Source of the DNA: Tuctoria greenei
Lineage: Eukaryota; Streptophyta; Magnoliopsida; Poales; Poaceae
Length of the DNA: 64,000 nt
Direction: 5' to 3'
NCBI GenBank assembly: GCA_036927565.1
Contig: JAYESD010000005.1
Location: forward strand, 152,416,023-152,480,022
Positions 11,490-23,802 of the stretch are shown in pieces. The translations under genes were made by a program, and so were the position numbers. Below the pieces are notes generated by a model. It made no database searches and had not been told where the DNA came from. It saw only the letters and a program-made list of their open reading frames with translations. The stretch's first letter is position 1, and each line of letters opens with the position of its first letter.

Positions 11490-13904
11490 ATGGTGAACTC
11501 AGCTGCTGGATCATGCAACGGTCATCCTGCTGTTCAAGCTGTTGGGGGCAATCCCTCCAATATGCAGCCACCAGCAGTGGCCTCAGCGCCAGCAGGAGTC
11601 ACACTGCCACCACCGCCACCTCCACCAGCAAATCAAGCTGGACAACGCGATGGTGCACCGGAGTCAGTCACTACATCGGGAAATCATGACAACCCGGAAC
11701 ACGCGCTCCATGCAGCACGTGCTCTTCTCCAACGCCCACCACCTCCGGATGCATCCCGAGATGCACTGGAGCAGTGGAGGGCTGATGTGGAACATTTGGT
11801 TGCAGCAGCTGACCGCATCAGCAACGAGGGTCCTCCTCCTTCAGGACGGGCCCCATTGTAGCGACGGACCTTGTCTGGCAGACTTGGTCCGCACGTTTCC
11901 AACAACAGGAGACGTGCTGCATCACAGCAAGTAACATCATTGCCTTCCGGGGCACGACGCACTCACACGGTATCCAGGCTTTCAACTCATGACCTCTGGG
12001 CGGAGCTTGATCGCCGATACCGCCAACAGGACGGCCGAGTCCATATTGAGCGTGCTCGTGGAAGACGAGAAGCTCAAGAAGTTCTTGCTCTTGAAGGAGT
12101 GGGAGGAGGCTGTTCAGCCTTGGCCATGCATCTGCGTATGGTCAGGTGGCCACAGAAGTTCCGGCCTCACCTATCGGAGAAGTTCGACGGGACCGTCAAT
12201 CCTTTCTAATTTCTTCAGATCTAATCCACTGCTATCTTGGCAGCTGGAGGAAATGAGGCTGTAATGGCCAATTATTTCACAGTGGCTTTAACTGGGACCG
12301 CCAGGTCCTGGTTTATGAGCCTTCCACCCAACTCCATCATCAGTTGGGAGGAGCTGTGCCGACAGTTCACTGCCAATTTCGGGAGTTCATACACCCGACC
12401 GGGCACCGAACTGGACCTTTTTGCAGTCGTGCAAAAAGGGGGAGAATCCATGCGATCATTCATCCAGAGGTTCTCTTAGGTACGAAACACTATCCCTTCT
12501 ATCTCTAGTGCTTCTGTCATTGTGGCATTCAGACACGGTGTACGGGATAAGAAGATGTTGGAGAAACTGGCGATCAAGGAGATCACCAGTGTCACGGAAC
12601 TCTTCAGTTTGGCCGACAAATGTGCCAGAGCTGTGGAGGGCCGTGAGATGCACTCCAAACCAACTCCGTAGGGTCACAAGAAACCCTCCAAAGAAGAAGC
12701 CGCTACCTCTGGGAGTGGCAAGAAGAAGAAGAAGACCAACGGCAAGAAGAAGCCGTCAGCTGGTCCATCCAATGCTGCAGCTGCTGCAGCTCCTGGTGGT
12801 CGGGGGCCACGCCCCGAAAAGCGACCTCGGCCGTCTTCTGAAGATGGTGGCAAACCCAAGCTGTGGTGTCCAATTCACAAAACGGGTAGCCACAGTTTGG
12901 AAGACTGTCGGGAGGTCAAAAACCTTGCCGAGCGCTACAATAAGCGCCGGGAAGAAGTTCCTTTCCGACAGAGGGAAGGAAAACAAAAAGTCGACGAAGC
13001 TCCGACTAAAGAGGAGTTAGGTTTTCAGGATCCCAAAAAGGTCCTGAAGGCCGTCTACACCTCCGTCGATGAAGATTTCGACGTCTCTGACAACGAGCGT
13101 CGGAAGACCATGAACACTATCTTTGGTGGATCATGGGACATCACCTCCCGCCGCGTCATCAAGACTATGCGTCGGGACATGGCTACTGTAGCTCCTACAG
13201 CCAGGGTGGAACCTCATCGGAAGTGGATGGACACAACTATCACTTTTGATGCTTCGGACTGCCCTCGAAGCATGGTTGGAGCAGGTCAGCTACATTTGAT
13301 GGTATCTCCTACCATCAATAACATCTAGCTCCACCATGTCATGGTAGACGGAGGTTCGGGGCTTAACCTCATATGCTTCGAAGCCTTTACCAAGCTTCAG
13401 CTCCAACCTTCGGATCTTCACCCCTCCCGACCTTTCTCCAGAGTAGGTCCGGGAGCCATTACCCCACTCGGAGCTATTACTCTCCCCGTTACCTTTGGGA
13501 CACGGGAGAAGTATCGCACCGAGAAGTTGGTCTTTGACGTTGCTCAGATCAACTTGCCCTTCAATGCTATCTTGGGTAGGCCTGCCTTGTACAAATTCAT
13601 GGCAGCTGCTCATTACGGCTATCTGGTGTTAAAGATGCCAACACCAGTAGGCGTTCTTCGGATCCGCGGAGATCATACTACCGGGGTAATTACTTTTGAA
13701 GAACTCCATGCACTTACCACGGCGCAAGAGGAGGACTCCAGGCAGGAGCAAGCTCCAAAACCCCCGAGCATTCGTCAATGAAGCTCGACATCTGCACCTT
13801 GTGGGCAGCCAAGCGGTGACACCGACATTCCCGTCAAAGTCGTCCAAATCGATTCTGATGCCGCTCAGACCACCCGTATATCGGGAGGATTGAACGACAA
13901 ATAG
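11490..13904 (+). pseudogene. gag-pro: Tat-A gag-protease, disabled by point stops
   Basis: The start codon at 11490 follows the primer-binding site. The N-terminus is rich in Ala and Pro with a proline run. The retrotransposon gag domain (about 12100-12650) contains the FxxxFxxxYxxPxxE-like capsid region. It is followed by a Lys-rich linker (about 12700-12780), a Cys/His element (WCPIHKTGSHSLEDC, about 12865) and the protease with Asp-Gly-Gly-Ser (about 13347). The whole region stays in one frame and is cut by stops at 11859, 12207, 12222, 12477, 12669, 13326 and 13779. Compared with Tat-B, the ones at 12477 and 13326 are CAG-to-TAG changes and the one at 13779 is CGA-to-TGA. The final TAG at 13902-13904, before RT, is also present in Tat-B. 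Confidence 0.9.
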
Positions 13905-15098
13905 GAACTCGCTCTCATTGCTTTCCTCCGGGATAATGTCGACATGTTTGCTTGGCAACCGTCACAAATGCCTAGGATCCCCAGGGAAGTGATTGAGCAT
14001 AATCTGAAGATCTACCCTGATGATCGGCCTTTGCACCAGAAGCCTCGGAAACAATCTGTAGAGCGACAGAACTTCATTCGACAAGAAGTGAAGAAGTTGC
14101 TCGAAGCTGGATTCATCCGAGAAGTCTTCCATCCAAAATGGTTGGCTAACCCAGTCGTTGTGCCCAAGGCCGGCGGGAAGCTTCAGATGTGTATCGACTA
14201 CACAACACTAAATAAGGCATGTCCAAAAGAATCATTCCCACTACCTAGAATAGATCAGATAGTGGATTCCACCTCCGGGTGTGAATTACTGTGTTTCCTA
14301 GACGCATATTCTGGGTATCATCAAATCAGAATGTCTATGTAAGATAAAGAGCATACCTCTTTCATCACAGTAGATGGATTGTACTGTTATACAGCCATGC
14401 CGTTTGGTCTCAAGAATGCAGCTTCAACCTTTGTACGAGCTATGTACAAAACCTTTGAAGACCTCATTAGAGACATAGTGGAAGCGTATGTTGATGACAT
14501 CGTGGTCAAGGTCAAGAATAAGGAGTCACTTCTTGACACCTTACAGGCTGTCTTCGATAAGCTGCGGGTCACCCGCACAAAGCTAAACCCAGACAAGTGT
14601 GTCTTCTTGGTTTCCTGGTAAGTCACAGGGGCATAGAAGCTAATCCGACGAAGATCAAAGCCATTGAAGACATGTGGCCACCAGCCCGCATCAAAGATGT
14701 CCAAAAGCTAACTGGATGTCTAGCAGCCCTCAGCCGGTTCATTTCAAGACTGGCGGAATGGGCACTCCCCTTCTTCAAGCTATTGAGGAAGTCCGGACCA
14801 TTCCAATGGTCTGAAGAAGCAGAGAAGGCGTTCCAGGAGCTAAATCAGTTCCTCACCACCCTACCAACTCTGGTAGCTCCGAACCCTAGTGAGCCTCTGT
14901 TGCTTTACATTTCAGCCACTGACGAAGTCGTCAGTATGGTCCTGGTCGCGGAAAGACCAGAACTACCTCATACTCAGGGATCCAGACCCCTTCGGGAGGG
15001 TCCGGAGGTTCTTGAAAGCGAGTCTGGGTCCCAGCTCCCAGATTAGAATTCTCAAGAAGCCACTTCAGAAGACCTATACCCCTCCGGCAGGGCCCAGG
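13905..15098 (+). pseudogene. pol: Tat-A reverse transcriptase and truncated RNase H
   Basis: RT blocks include CIDYTTLNKAC (about 14190), FLDAYSGYHQI (about 14295), MPFGLKNA (about 14400) and the catalytic YVDD (about 14490). A TAA at 14340-14342 interrupts it. A 22-bp segment present in Tat-B is missing after 14606, between two CTTC repeats, which shifts the frame. The RNase H domain begins (LLLYISATDE, about 14900) but is lost after the first part of the Pro/Glu/Ser insert. The next bases match the integrase region of Tat-B, so about 0.96 kb including the second RNase H has been deleted near 15098. Confidence 0.9.
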
Positions 15099-16461
15099 TC
15101 AGCATCCCGAAGCTGACGGTCCCGATGGCCATGTTACCATGGCAGCCATCAATGGTCGTAGGTGCTGCCGGAAGCTCCGAGCAACCCAGCACGCAAGACT
15201 CAAATGCTCAAGTTAGTTCTGATGCATGGATCTCGGAGATCCGGAACTACTTGAAAGACAACATCCTTCCTAACGATGATGTATCCGCTGACCGGGTAGT
15301 CAGATTGGCTAAAAGATACACATTGGTAGAAGGGGATCTCTACCAACGCAGTGCCAACGGCATCCTAATGTGGTGCATCACAAGGGAAGAAGGCTGCGAG
15401 GTCCTCGCAGAAATCCATGGAGGCGAGTGTGGGAACCACGCGTCTTCCTGCACGCTGGTTGGTAAAGCCTTTCGGCATGGCTTCTACTGGCCTACAACAC
15501 TCCAGGATGCAACTGAGCTGGTGAAGATATGCAAAGCATGTCAATTTCATGCAAAGCAAATTCACACACCGGCTCAGCCCCTACCAATGATACCTCCTAC
15601 ATGGCCCTTCGCTGTGTGGGGGATGGACATCTTGGGACCTTTCCCAAGAGCCGTCGGAGGGTACAAGTTCCTGTACGTCGCCATCGACAAGTTCACCAAG
15701 TGGCCGGAAGCAACTCCAGTTGTGACAATCAACAAGCAATCTGCTATCAACTTTTTGCAGTCCATTGTATGCAGATTTGGAGTCCCAAACAAAATCATCA
15801 CTGATAATGGGACCCAATTCACATGCTCTGCATTTCAAGGATATTGCGAAGACCTCGGCATTCAAGTTTGCTACGCCTCCGTAGCTCACCCAGCAAGCAA
15901 TGGCCAAGCCGAGAGAGCAAATGTTGAAATCCTTAAAGGACTCAAAACGCGCACCTATGAGCGCTTGAAAAAACATGGAGCCAACTGGATTGAAGAGCTT
16001 CCTCCTACTCTCTGGGCCAACAGGACATCTCCAAACCGGTCAACTGGAGAGACACCCTTCTTACTGGTGGATGGAGCTGAAGCAATCCTTCCTCCAGAAA
16101 TCACCTTGTGGTCACTCCAGGTCCGGACCATTGATGAAGCCACGCAGGACTAGCTCCAGCGTGAAGACCTAGACCTCCTTGAGGAGGGAAGGTGCCAAGT
16201 AGCTGTTCGGAATGCCCGATACCGCCAAGCCCTTCGGCGCTATCATCAGCGGCATGTACACAACTGACAGCTCAAGGAAGGCGAACTGGTGTTACGGAGA
16301 ATACAATCCAGAGAAGGGTTAAGCAAACTCTCCCCCAGCTGGGAGGGACCCTTCCAAGTGATTAAAGTATCCCGTCCCGGGAGCGTTTGCTTGGCTACCG
16401 AGGATGGGACACCTCTCCCAAATCCTTGGAACATTGAGCACCTCCGTAAGTTCTACACTTA
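15099..16461 (+). pseudogene. pol: Tat-A integrase, catalytic residues kept, C-terminal stops
   Basis: Integrase inserts element DNA into the genome. The zinc-binding His/Cys domain is intact (HGGECGNH ... CKACQFH, about 15415-15550). The catalytic triad is present: Asp 15626-15628, Asp 15803-15805 and Glu 15911-15913, with 35 residues between the last two (DD35E). The open frame ends at TAG 16151-16153, where Tat-B has CAG. A second stop, TGA at 16265-16267, replaces CGA. Both are C-to-T changes. The C-terminal domain ends with the family's WNIEHLRKFYT at 16461. The N-terminal junction to RNase H is deleted, so the polyprotein could not be made intact. Confidence 0.9.
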
Positions 16462-17774
16462 ATATCACGGAGGTGAGTCTGTAGTAACTTGGGGTGTATG
16501 TTATAGAGTCATTGTACAGAGTCGGGTAGTTCCTCCGGGAGAACAGCTGGACCTTTCCCGGAAGGTCCGCAAAGTTCATGCAACACTTGTCACAGTCTCA
16601 GGACTAAAAGTGTGGCTAGCTACCCTGGGTCAAACGAGAAATAAAACACGCTTAGCCTGGTTCCGTACCCTAAGAGTGTACTTGTTTCCCCTGTACCACG
16701 GACCTATAATGAAAGACATCTTCATGTGTAACAGACTCCACGTGCATTTATTTTGTACAGGCTCAACATTTTTTATTTTTCTCTTTCTTGTCTATAACAA
16801 AGACGTGCAATTCTTAAGAAATTTCAGTTCGACCGGTTCATATACGATTCGAATTGTATTGTCGATTCTTTTGGATTCAAATATTGTTCACGGCCCACTC
16901 GCCTGAATGCCGCCAAGCCAATCTAGGGCCGGAGTGTGCTATCGGCTTAGCCTGGTCAAGCACCCTAAGTACGCCACTCTACCTACACCCCGGCAGGCCG
17001 AAGTAAGGCGGGTCCAAGTGCAATTGGATCTGAAAGAAAAGGCAACGCATTCGGTTGTATTTAGAATCGTGCTTGACTTAAAATTTTCTTGAGAATCGTA
17101 AGCCGCGACGAAGTTATAGACGAGAAACGAATTTTACTATTTTTCTTGGCTTCAGTGTGCAGGAAAAATAAAATCTACGTTGATGGAGAAAAGCCGGAGC
17201 TAACAAAGCTGCGACTCCACTAGGTGGCTTGTAATCAATGTTACGCATTGAAAATGAGCATCACCATAGCAATCAAGCTCCGGTAGAACTAGGGGGCCAG
17301 CCGTCGATGCTAAATAAAAGATGGTGAGAAGACCCCGCAAACGGAGTCTGCTGCCAACAAACTATGTGTTGGCAAAGGTCATTGCCGGAGCTACTAAGCT
17401 CCGACACCCCGGAGGATTAACTATCGATGTTGTACGCGTTGATAGGGACTATTGTCGGAACTACTAAATTCTGACGATAGACAATGTCGGAGCTTCTAAG
17501 CTTCGACAACCTCATGGGGCCTTCACTATCGAAGACTTCAGACCTACACTCTACAAGTTCGGAGCAAATGAGTCTTCAACAAAACACAATATCCTCTTGG
17601 TACATGTTCACAATCAAATTGTGTACATCTACCAGGGGGCCAAGTGAAGACAAAAGTGTTGAAGACAAAAAGTGAAATTCACAAAAATTTGGGGATTTCA
17701 TTCATCTGGAGACATGGGATTACAAAATTGAGGAAGAAGAAGAGAAAATACAAGTGAGAACTACATAGATGGTC
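16462..17774 (+). other. Tat-A spacer between pol and antisense gene, with short dyads
   Basis: No coding sequence is seen. Near its right end lie repeats of a short inverted motif, CGGAGCT ... AGCTCCG, near 17193, 17389, 17455 and 17489, partly degenerate. Tat-B has the same array better preserved at 50493-50735. Confidence 0.6.
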
Positions 17775-20700
17775 CTAGGGCCTATGGAAGAATTGGGTGA
17801 CCTTCTGGGCGACCTCCGATACGTTGGCTCGGGCAGCTTTGCCTTCTCCTTCAACGGGACCTTCAAGCACCGGGTCTAGAGGAAATTAGGAGTTCCAGAT
17901 GGTGTAGCACGTCAGCACATACTCCGCGACGTTCTTCGCCAGGGATTGACCCTCAACCTCCAATTGGTCCGCGATGACATCGCCCACCTTGGAGAGTTTG
18001 CTGCCTACCGAGCTCAACGCCTGCAACGCCAGGTCCGGCTCCGGCTCTGGATCACCCGAGCGTACGGGGCTGAAGCCCATCGGTGTCAGCGCGTCGTTAG
18101 CCTTGCCCAGGAACTCCCAAATCTGTAGGGAGTCCGCAGTCCTCAAACTCTTCAACTCTTCCAAGGATCTCCTGGCCGCCACCAGTTCAGAATTCTTGCG
18201 AGCGAGGCGCTCAACTTCTTTGGCGTTTTGCTGAATCTTTTCAGCAACCCGCTTTTCGAGTTTTCCGAGCTCCTCCTCCCGGAGGTGGATCTTGTTCCGG
18301 CGGTCAACCAGGTCCTTCTCCCTGCTCCTCACTTTCTTCTCCATGGCAGCAAGGGCACACTCTTGCTCGTAGAGTTCCTTCCCTCGCACCCAGGCTTTCT
18401 CCTCCTCCTCGGTGTAGCGCTCTTCCAATTTCTTGGCGCACTCCTCGAGGCCCTTGTCAGCCAGAGCCACCTTCTCGGTGAGCTCCTGCTCCCTCCTCAG
18501 GACGTCATCCCGCAGCTCAAGGAGTTTCCGCTGTTCATCTTCGAGCCGTTTCTCCCTCTCCTCAAGTGCCTCCCGGCGATTGATGAGTGTAGTGTTAATG
18601 GCCTCAAGCCTTTCTTGGCGTTCATCGGCTGCACTGTTAGCTGCTTTGGTCTGCTCATAAATATCCCGGGATTGGGCGTCGAGGGCGCGAGTCATACTCT
18701 CCCTGTCATCCAATAATTTACCCCAGTATTCCAGGCGGACCTTCTCCCGCTTGATCCACTATTTGTCATCCGCTAGCCTCGACTGTGCCAGCTTGTCTCG
18801 AAGTAGAGCCGGTTACGCCACTGCCTAAGGGTTTGGCACTCCTCTTCAAGAGCCTTGCCGTCGTGGAAGAAGGCCAGTTGAACTTGACGCAGACTGGAAC
18901 ATGCGTTGTCAATAGACAGTGACAACGGGATAGGTTCCGGATCTGTTGGGGTCTCCTGCGCTGGTTCCAGCGGGTTTTCAGATACAAAAATTGGGTCCCA
19001 CTCCACAAGAGTGGTCCCCTGGGTCTCCATGGCACTAGGGCCATCCTCCAGGATGGCGTCAGTTGCCATCGAGGAAGGCCCCGCCGCCAGGTCTTCAGTC
19101 ACCCCCTCAGGCAGGGGGCCAGCGACTTCACCAGGGCACTCCGGCTCAGCCGCGGGTACCTCCGACGTCGTCACTTCCGGAGCAGGGGCCGCTGCTGGCT
19201 CCGGTCTGGGCACCTCCTCCGATGGGGGCTCGAGCTCCGACGCCTCTGCAACAACCGGCTCGGGAGCCGGAAGATCTTCATCATCAACCAGCCCTGCGGC
19301 CGGAGCTCCAACAACGACTGGCTCTGCGGCCGGTGCTTCTGAGGAAGCTGGCTCAACTGCTGGAACTTCCTCAACAACTAGCGCGCACGCCGGGACTTCA
19401 ATCACCTCTGGCTCAACCACCAAAGCTTCGACAATTTTCGGCTCTGGGCCGGAATTACTGCTTCCTCCGGCTCAACGGCCGGAGCTTCCATCATCTCAGC
19501 ACCAGGACCCGAAGCTTCAACCTCTGGGACAGGTGCCGCTGGCACATCTTCTCTCCCGCGGTCCGGCGCTACCACATGAGTTTCTGGGGATGAGTCGAGG
19601 TCCATGACCATGACAGCTGGCGCCGGAGCTGTCGCAGCTTCAGCCACCACTTGGGGCGGCACCGGGACAGGAGCAGAAGCTTCCGCCCTCATAGCTCCAG
19701 TTACTGTGGCTGAGGGTGGAGCTTCACTACTCTTCTTGGGAACGCTGCAGATGATGGACGAAGAAACTTAAAAAAAACAGTTACTACAACAAGACAACTG
19801 TCCAAGGTAAAGATTAAAAATTACCTTGGGAGACTTCCGCACCAGTTTGCGCGGAACCTCTTTCCCGGGCATTCCGAGTTGGTCATAGCCGCCGCCGGCG
19901 TAATAGCTCCGGAAGGCCCCCCGATACTCATTGCAGCCATGGGCGTTTCCCTGGTCGAGGCTCCCCTCGATTGGGAAGAACCTCCGGACCTAGAGGCCTC
20001 AACCGGCCCTGGTGCTGGAGTCACATGCCCGAAGCTAGCACCCCGGGAGGACCCTGCTGCGTGTACATTCGCCGCCGTTGTAGAAGACCTCCGCCTCCGG
20101 GGAGAAGGAGCCGATGCAGAGGTGGCAGGCCTGACGGACCTTTCGTCGGCATGCTGCAGCTTTCACTTCCGGCTCAAGGGTTCTTCCGCCGGCTCCTTGA
20201 CCTTGCCGATGACCTCGACCCTTGGCTTCGGGGTAGGGTCGGAGCCACCTTTGGAAGCTCCAGGGATCGTCACCCTGGTGGTTGATCTTCTCTCGATGAC
20301 ACCAAGGTCGTCAAGCACGGGCATCTTCCGCCGGAGCTCCCTACTGAACTCTACTTCCACGTTAAGAGGGAGAAAAGCTGATGTCAGAGTCAAGTCATCA
20401 CCCTCGACATCAATGCCGTGCTGAAACTTCTTGAGGTGGAACTCCAAGGTTGTCCCCACCATGTTGGACTTCAGCCCGGTCTCGACCCGGTCGTCGTCCA
20501 TCACGCTGTTGAGGGCCCAAGTGAGTTTCTCTCTATTCTTCAGCGGTGCCCACCTGTTGACCAGGAAGTTACAAAACACCGCCTGAGGGGTTAATCCCCC
20601 CTCCACGCACTGGCGGATCCTGGTCAGAACAGGGTTGAAGGCGTCCGCCAGCACCGGAGCTTCACTCCAGATCGTCGTGTCAATGTTGGGGAGGCCTTCG

Positions 20701-21212
20701 GGCAGCTCCAGCCTCTCGTGCTCCTCCACCCGGATAACTATCCAGTCCTTCTTCCAGTCATCCCACTTCCCAGAGGGAAACGACCGGAGGTACTTGAATG
20801 GGCATTCTTGCGCTTCACGAAGTAGTAGAAGCCAAGGTACTCATTGCTCCGGCCGGTAGAATGGACGGTGAAAAGGTCCGGAAGAGTTGAATGCAGGGGG
20901 GATGCCCACCAACATCTCACAGAAGTGGACAAAGATAGACACAAGGAGAATGGAGTGAGGGCCAAGATGGTATAGCTGCAGACCATAAAAGTCTAGCAGC
21001 ATCAAGAAAAGGGAGGAAAAAGGTGGGATCAACCCCACCATGGCGTACGAGGAGAAGTACACCATTTCGCCAGCGTGCTCCTTCTCAAACGGGAGCTCTC
21101 CCCCGGCACGGACCGAGCGGTTGAAGAAGTCTGAGGACCATCCCATGAGGGTCCGGACCTTCTTCAGGTCGCCGTCGGTCTTCAAACGGCTCTCGCAGAG
21201 ACCCAACTCCAT
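17775..21212 (-). pseudogene. Tat-A antisense gene: Transposase_28-like domain plus coiled coil
   Basis: This gene runs opposite to gag-pol. The conserved start is the Met of MELGL at 21212-21210. Exon 1 holds a domain that resembles Pfam Transposase_28 (putative gypsy-type transposon), including the FYGLQLYHLGPHSILLVSIFVHFCE block (written in parts in the family; about 20935-21005). A Ser/Arg/Pro-rich segment follows. An 80-bp intron (19745-19824) separates exon 2, which encodes an Ala/Pro/Glu/Val-rich stretch, a coiled coil of about 230 residues (about 18150-18850) and a conserved C-terminus (LRTADSLQIWEFLG). The copy has frameshifts near 20840 and 19410 and premature stops, including one at 17886. 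The family stop is at 17775. Antisense ORFs are known in Tat elements such as Grande, but their function is unknown. Confidence 0.8.
19745..19824 (-). other. Putative intron of the Tat-A antisense gene
   Basis: On the minus strand the donor reads CCAAG|GTAATTTTT and the acceptor CTGCAG|CGTTCCC, with a T-rich run before it. The same sites bound a 78-bp interval in Tat-B (52957-53034). Removing it brings the two reading frames into phase in Tat-B. Confidence 0.7.
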
Positions 21213-21747
21213 CGTAGCACAGCAAGGCAAGAGAGGAAAAGCGAAGCACAAGCTGGGAGTTTGAGCGCAAGAACAGATGAGAGGCGTAAAGAACTCCAGA
21301 CGGTGCGCGCTTTCCTTCTTAAGTAAGCCCTCGCAACGCTTGGATGGAAACCGCAAGGAAGTTGAAGATACCACTCAAAAATTCTGCCCAGCCGATGACA
21401 AAAGGGCCCGGGACCTCCCCGATGATCAAGTCGAGGTTCTAACCCAGGCGAACGGTTGTCATCATGAGGCGGGAAGCTCGAAGGCGGCGGCCTGACAAGG
21501 CGCGCGGAACCGATACGGTTTTCGTATTGGGAACCGGCAACCTTCAATTGCGTGAGATCCGCACACCAAGGATCTCATCTGCCGCACGCGGGATACGCCA
21601 CACAGCGAGGATTTAACTCCAAACCCTTGCCAACGGCACTTCCGAATAACTTTGAAGACTCAGTTCAAAAGTCACAAGGATGGACCCACCTCCGGCGGAA
21701 TGACTTCACCCAAGGGGTCATCCCCAGAGGTGGGTCCAGGGGGCCAC
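21213..21747 (+). other. Tat-A 3' untranslated region and polypurine tract
   Basis: This lies between the antisense gene's start and the 3' LTR. The last bases (about 21735-21747, with CCAGGGGGCC) hold the purine tract that should prime plus-strand synthesis. The antisense promoter should lie here, but I see no clear minus-strand TATA box. Confidence 0.6.
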
Positions 21748-22549
21748 TGTCGGTACCCCGGGAACCGTACACCCCTTGAGATTACAAAGATCTCAAGGGA
21801 AAGTCATATATTTGATTTGAAGACCTTCGGAGGCCCACATGTTAGGCATAACCGGACCCGCTTCTCCAACATGGTTAGTCCCGAGGTCGCCACATGTACT
21901 GTCAAACCGGAGCTATCACCCACAAGGGGGAAGCTCCGGGCTATGTACTGAAATGGCACCCCTGGACCTAACCCCAGACCGAGGGAAGCTCTGGAACTGA
22001 CACGTGTCACGTAGCTCCGGAGCTTTCTGTTTCCCACTGTATGCTCCGGAGCTTCCATGTGTCCAACCGTCGGATCTTCAACCTTTAACCTCCGGAAGAC
22101 TCCACAATGGCTCCGGATCTTCAAAGGGGAATCAAGGGCTTCAAGACCCGATTAAGTGTCATTAATACTATATTAATGACACACGATCGGACGACCTTAA
22201 TTACCAGTAACGGTGCTGTCAAAGCCGATTACCTAGTCATTAAGGGAAATTAAACAGGTTGAATGAGTATCAATATTAGTAACCGCCGGGGCCACATGTC
22301 GGGCCAGGCTAACTTTTAACAACTCTACACGTTCGATAGATGCTCGATACAAGCTCATACAGCTAATACAACACCAACACACCCGTGGAGTACGGTATTA
22401 CGCTCAGGCGGCCCGAACCACGTAAAACTTCGTGTCTCCCGAGTCATTCACAATTCACCTTCTTGAATCTCCGCGCGCCCACATCGAACCTCAAACTCCT
22501 CTAACACTTTAGTAGTGTCGGGAGATCTGCCGGATCCAAACCACTGACA
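21748..22549 (+). repeat. Tat-A 3' LTR (802 bp) lacking the TATA region
   Basis: It matches the 5' LTR except for scattered substitutions and a clean 38-bp loss at about 22320, which removes the TATA box and its inverted repeat. The left boundary sequence TTTTAAC is followed directly by AACTCTAC. Confidence 0.95.
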
Positions 22550-23802
22550 CTTATGATCCGGATTTTTTCTCCAAAATAGGTATGAACTCCGAATTCTTTT
22601 CCATTTGGCGTGCACTAGGATGGGAGAATTTTGCTCACATAGAGGAGAGAGGCTCACGCCTTCTCTCCATGCAATTCATTTGCACCCTCAAATAGGATTT
22701 GATGGTATTTCTTTTAGATTATTTCAAAAAGAATACAACATCGTATGGAAAGAATTAAGTGAAATCCTAGGCTTCCATATATGTTGTTTGCTAGATTTAG
22801 ACACTTTGCTGATGTTTAACAAATAATGTTTTTGGCATGAATTGACTAGTGAGGGCAGATGTAGTGCTCTTAGGAATAGCCACTTGCACAGCCCTACTTT
22901 ACACTTCATGCATAGATGGGTGGCTATGACTATGTTCTCTAGAGGAGATGTTAGAATAGTGTGTGATGATGAGCTAAAAATTTTATTTCCCATAAATTAG
23001 AAAATAAAAGTTGCTCTAGTTATTGCCATGATGACACAATGGTTTTATTACATTTCAAGGACAAGGCCAATGGAATGCACTTCATTGATTACCCGTATTG
23101 CTACTATGGTAGGAGCACTAGAATATACTTATTTGAATTAATTAATGAAGATTATCTAGTGCAAGGACATACCCTTAAGCATGATCAAGATGGCTCTTTG
23201 ATATTTTAATATCCTGGGTTTGTCAAGTTACCTAATCCGGAATATCATTTGTACAAATGCCGGAGGCTAATCATTATTCTTCTTTCCATCGAGGAAGCTC
23301 GAAGAAGTAATGTCGCTGGTAAAGTAACTAGAAGCCGTGCAAAGGGAGCGGCCATGCCTCCAATAACCTCCATGGTCCATGAGTACGAAGATGAAGAGAA
23401 CCCAACGAGTGATGCACTAGATGGACTCAACCTTGATCATATGGGACCGAAAGTCCGTCTTGGCATGGATGGCTCGGTGCCACGTGGGAGCCACCCCTAT
23501 CCACTTCAAGCTTTAGCAGCTTGCCTCCAACGTCCATGAGAAGATGTCATTCCTCTTCGGCTAGAAGTCATCATAACTATAGACAAGGAATGACAAATCT
23601 CACTAGACGTATGAAAGACCTTGAAGTGAGAATGGGTGACAACTACAACACTGTCCAAGAGCATGTCCACGGTACCCAATATTGGCAACAACATATGGAT
23701 GCTCAATTCACCAACTTCAACTGCACGCTACAACAACAACAAGCTGATCTCTTGGCATACTTCCGTCTTCAAGGGTTCAACCCTCATCATGGAGGTGATT
23801 GA
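22550..23802 (+). pseudogene. Athila second ORF, main piece, decayed
   Basis: This continues the ORF interrupted at 10613. Recognisable blocks are YDPDFFS (22553), IWRALGWENFAHIEERGSRLL (in pieces, about 22595-22665), MHRWVAMTMFSRGDVRI (about 22909-22960), EEARRSNVAGKVTRSRA (about 23290-23340) and a Gln-rich C-terminus with a possible coiled coil (about 23590-23802). These are shared by many grass retroelement proteins of unknown function. Several stops and frameshifts occur (about 22695-22760, 22999-23220 and 23530). The gene ends at TGA 23800-23802. Confidence 0.65.

Larger units (their letters stand above)
10614..22549 (+). mobile_element. Tat-A, Ty3/gypsy (Tat lineage) retrotransposon with antisense gene
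   Basis: The element runs from TGTCGG at 10614 to GACA at 22549, flanked by a perfect 5-bp duplication CTTAT (10609-10613 and 22550-22554). The order is 5' LTR, primer-binding site, gag-protease, RT, RNase H remnant, integrase, spacer, antisense gene, polypurine tract, 3' LTR. The antisense gene and the RNase H layout (seen intact in Tat-B) place it in the Tat lineage. Its sense genes carry about ten premature stops, a 22-bp deletion in RT and a roughly 0.96-kb deletion of the RNase H region. Confidence 0.95.

Noticed and set aside
18906..19607. Long plus-strand ORF rich in Ser/Gly/Ala, and similar ones at 52303-52983 and 53095-53667
   Set aside because: They lie opposite the antisense gene. 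The conserved splice sites, domain and coiled coil are all on the minus strand, so these are GC-rich shadows.
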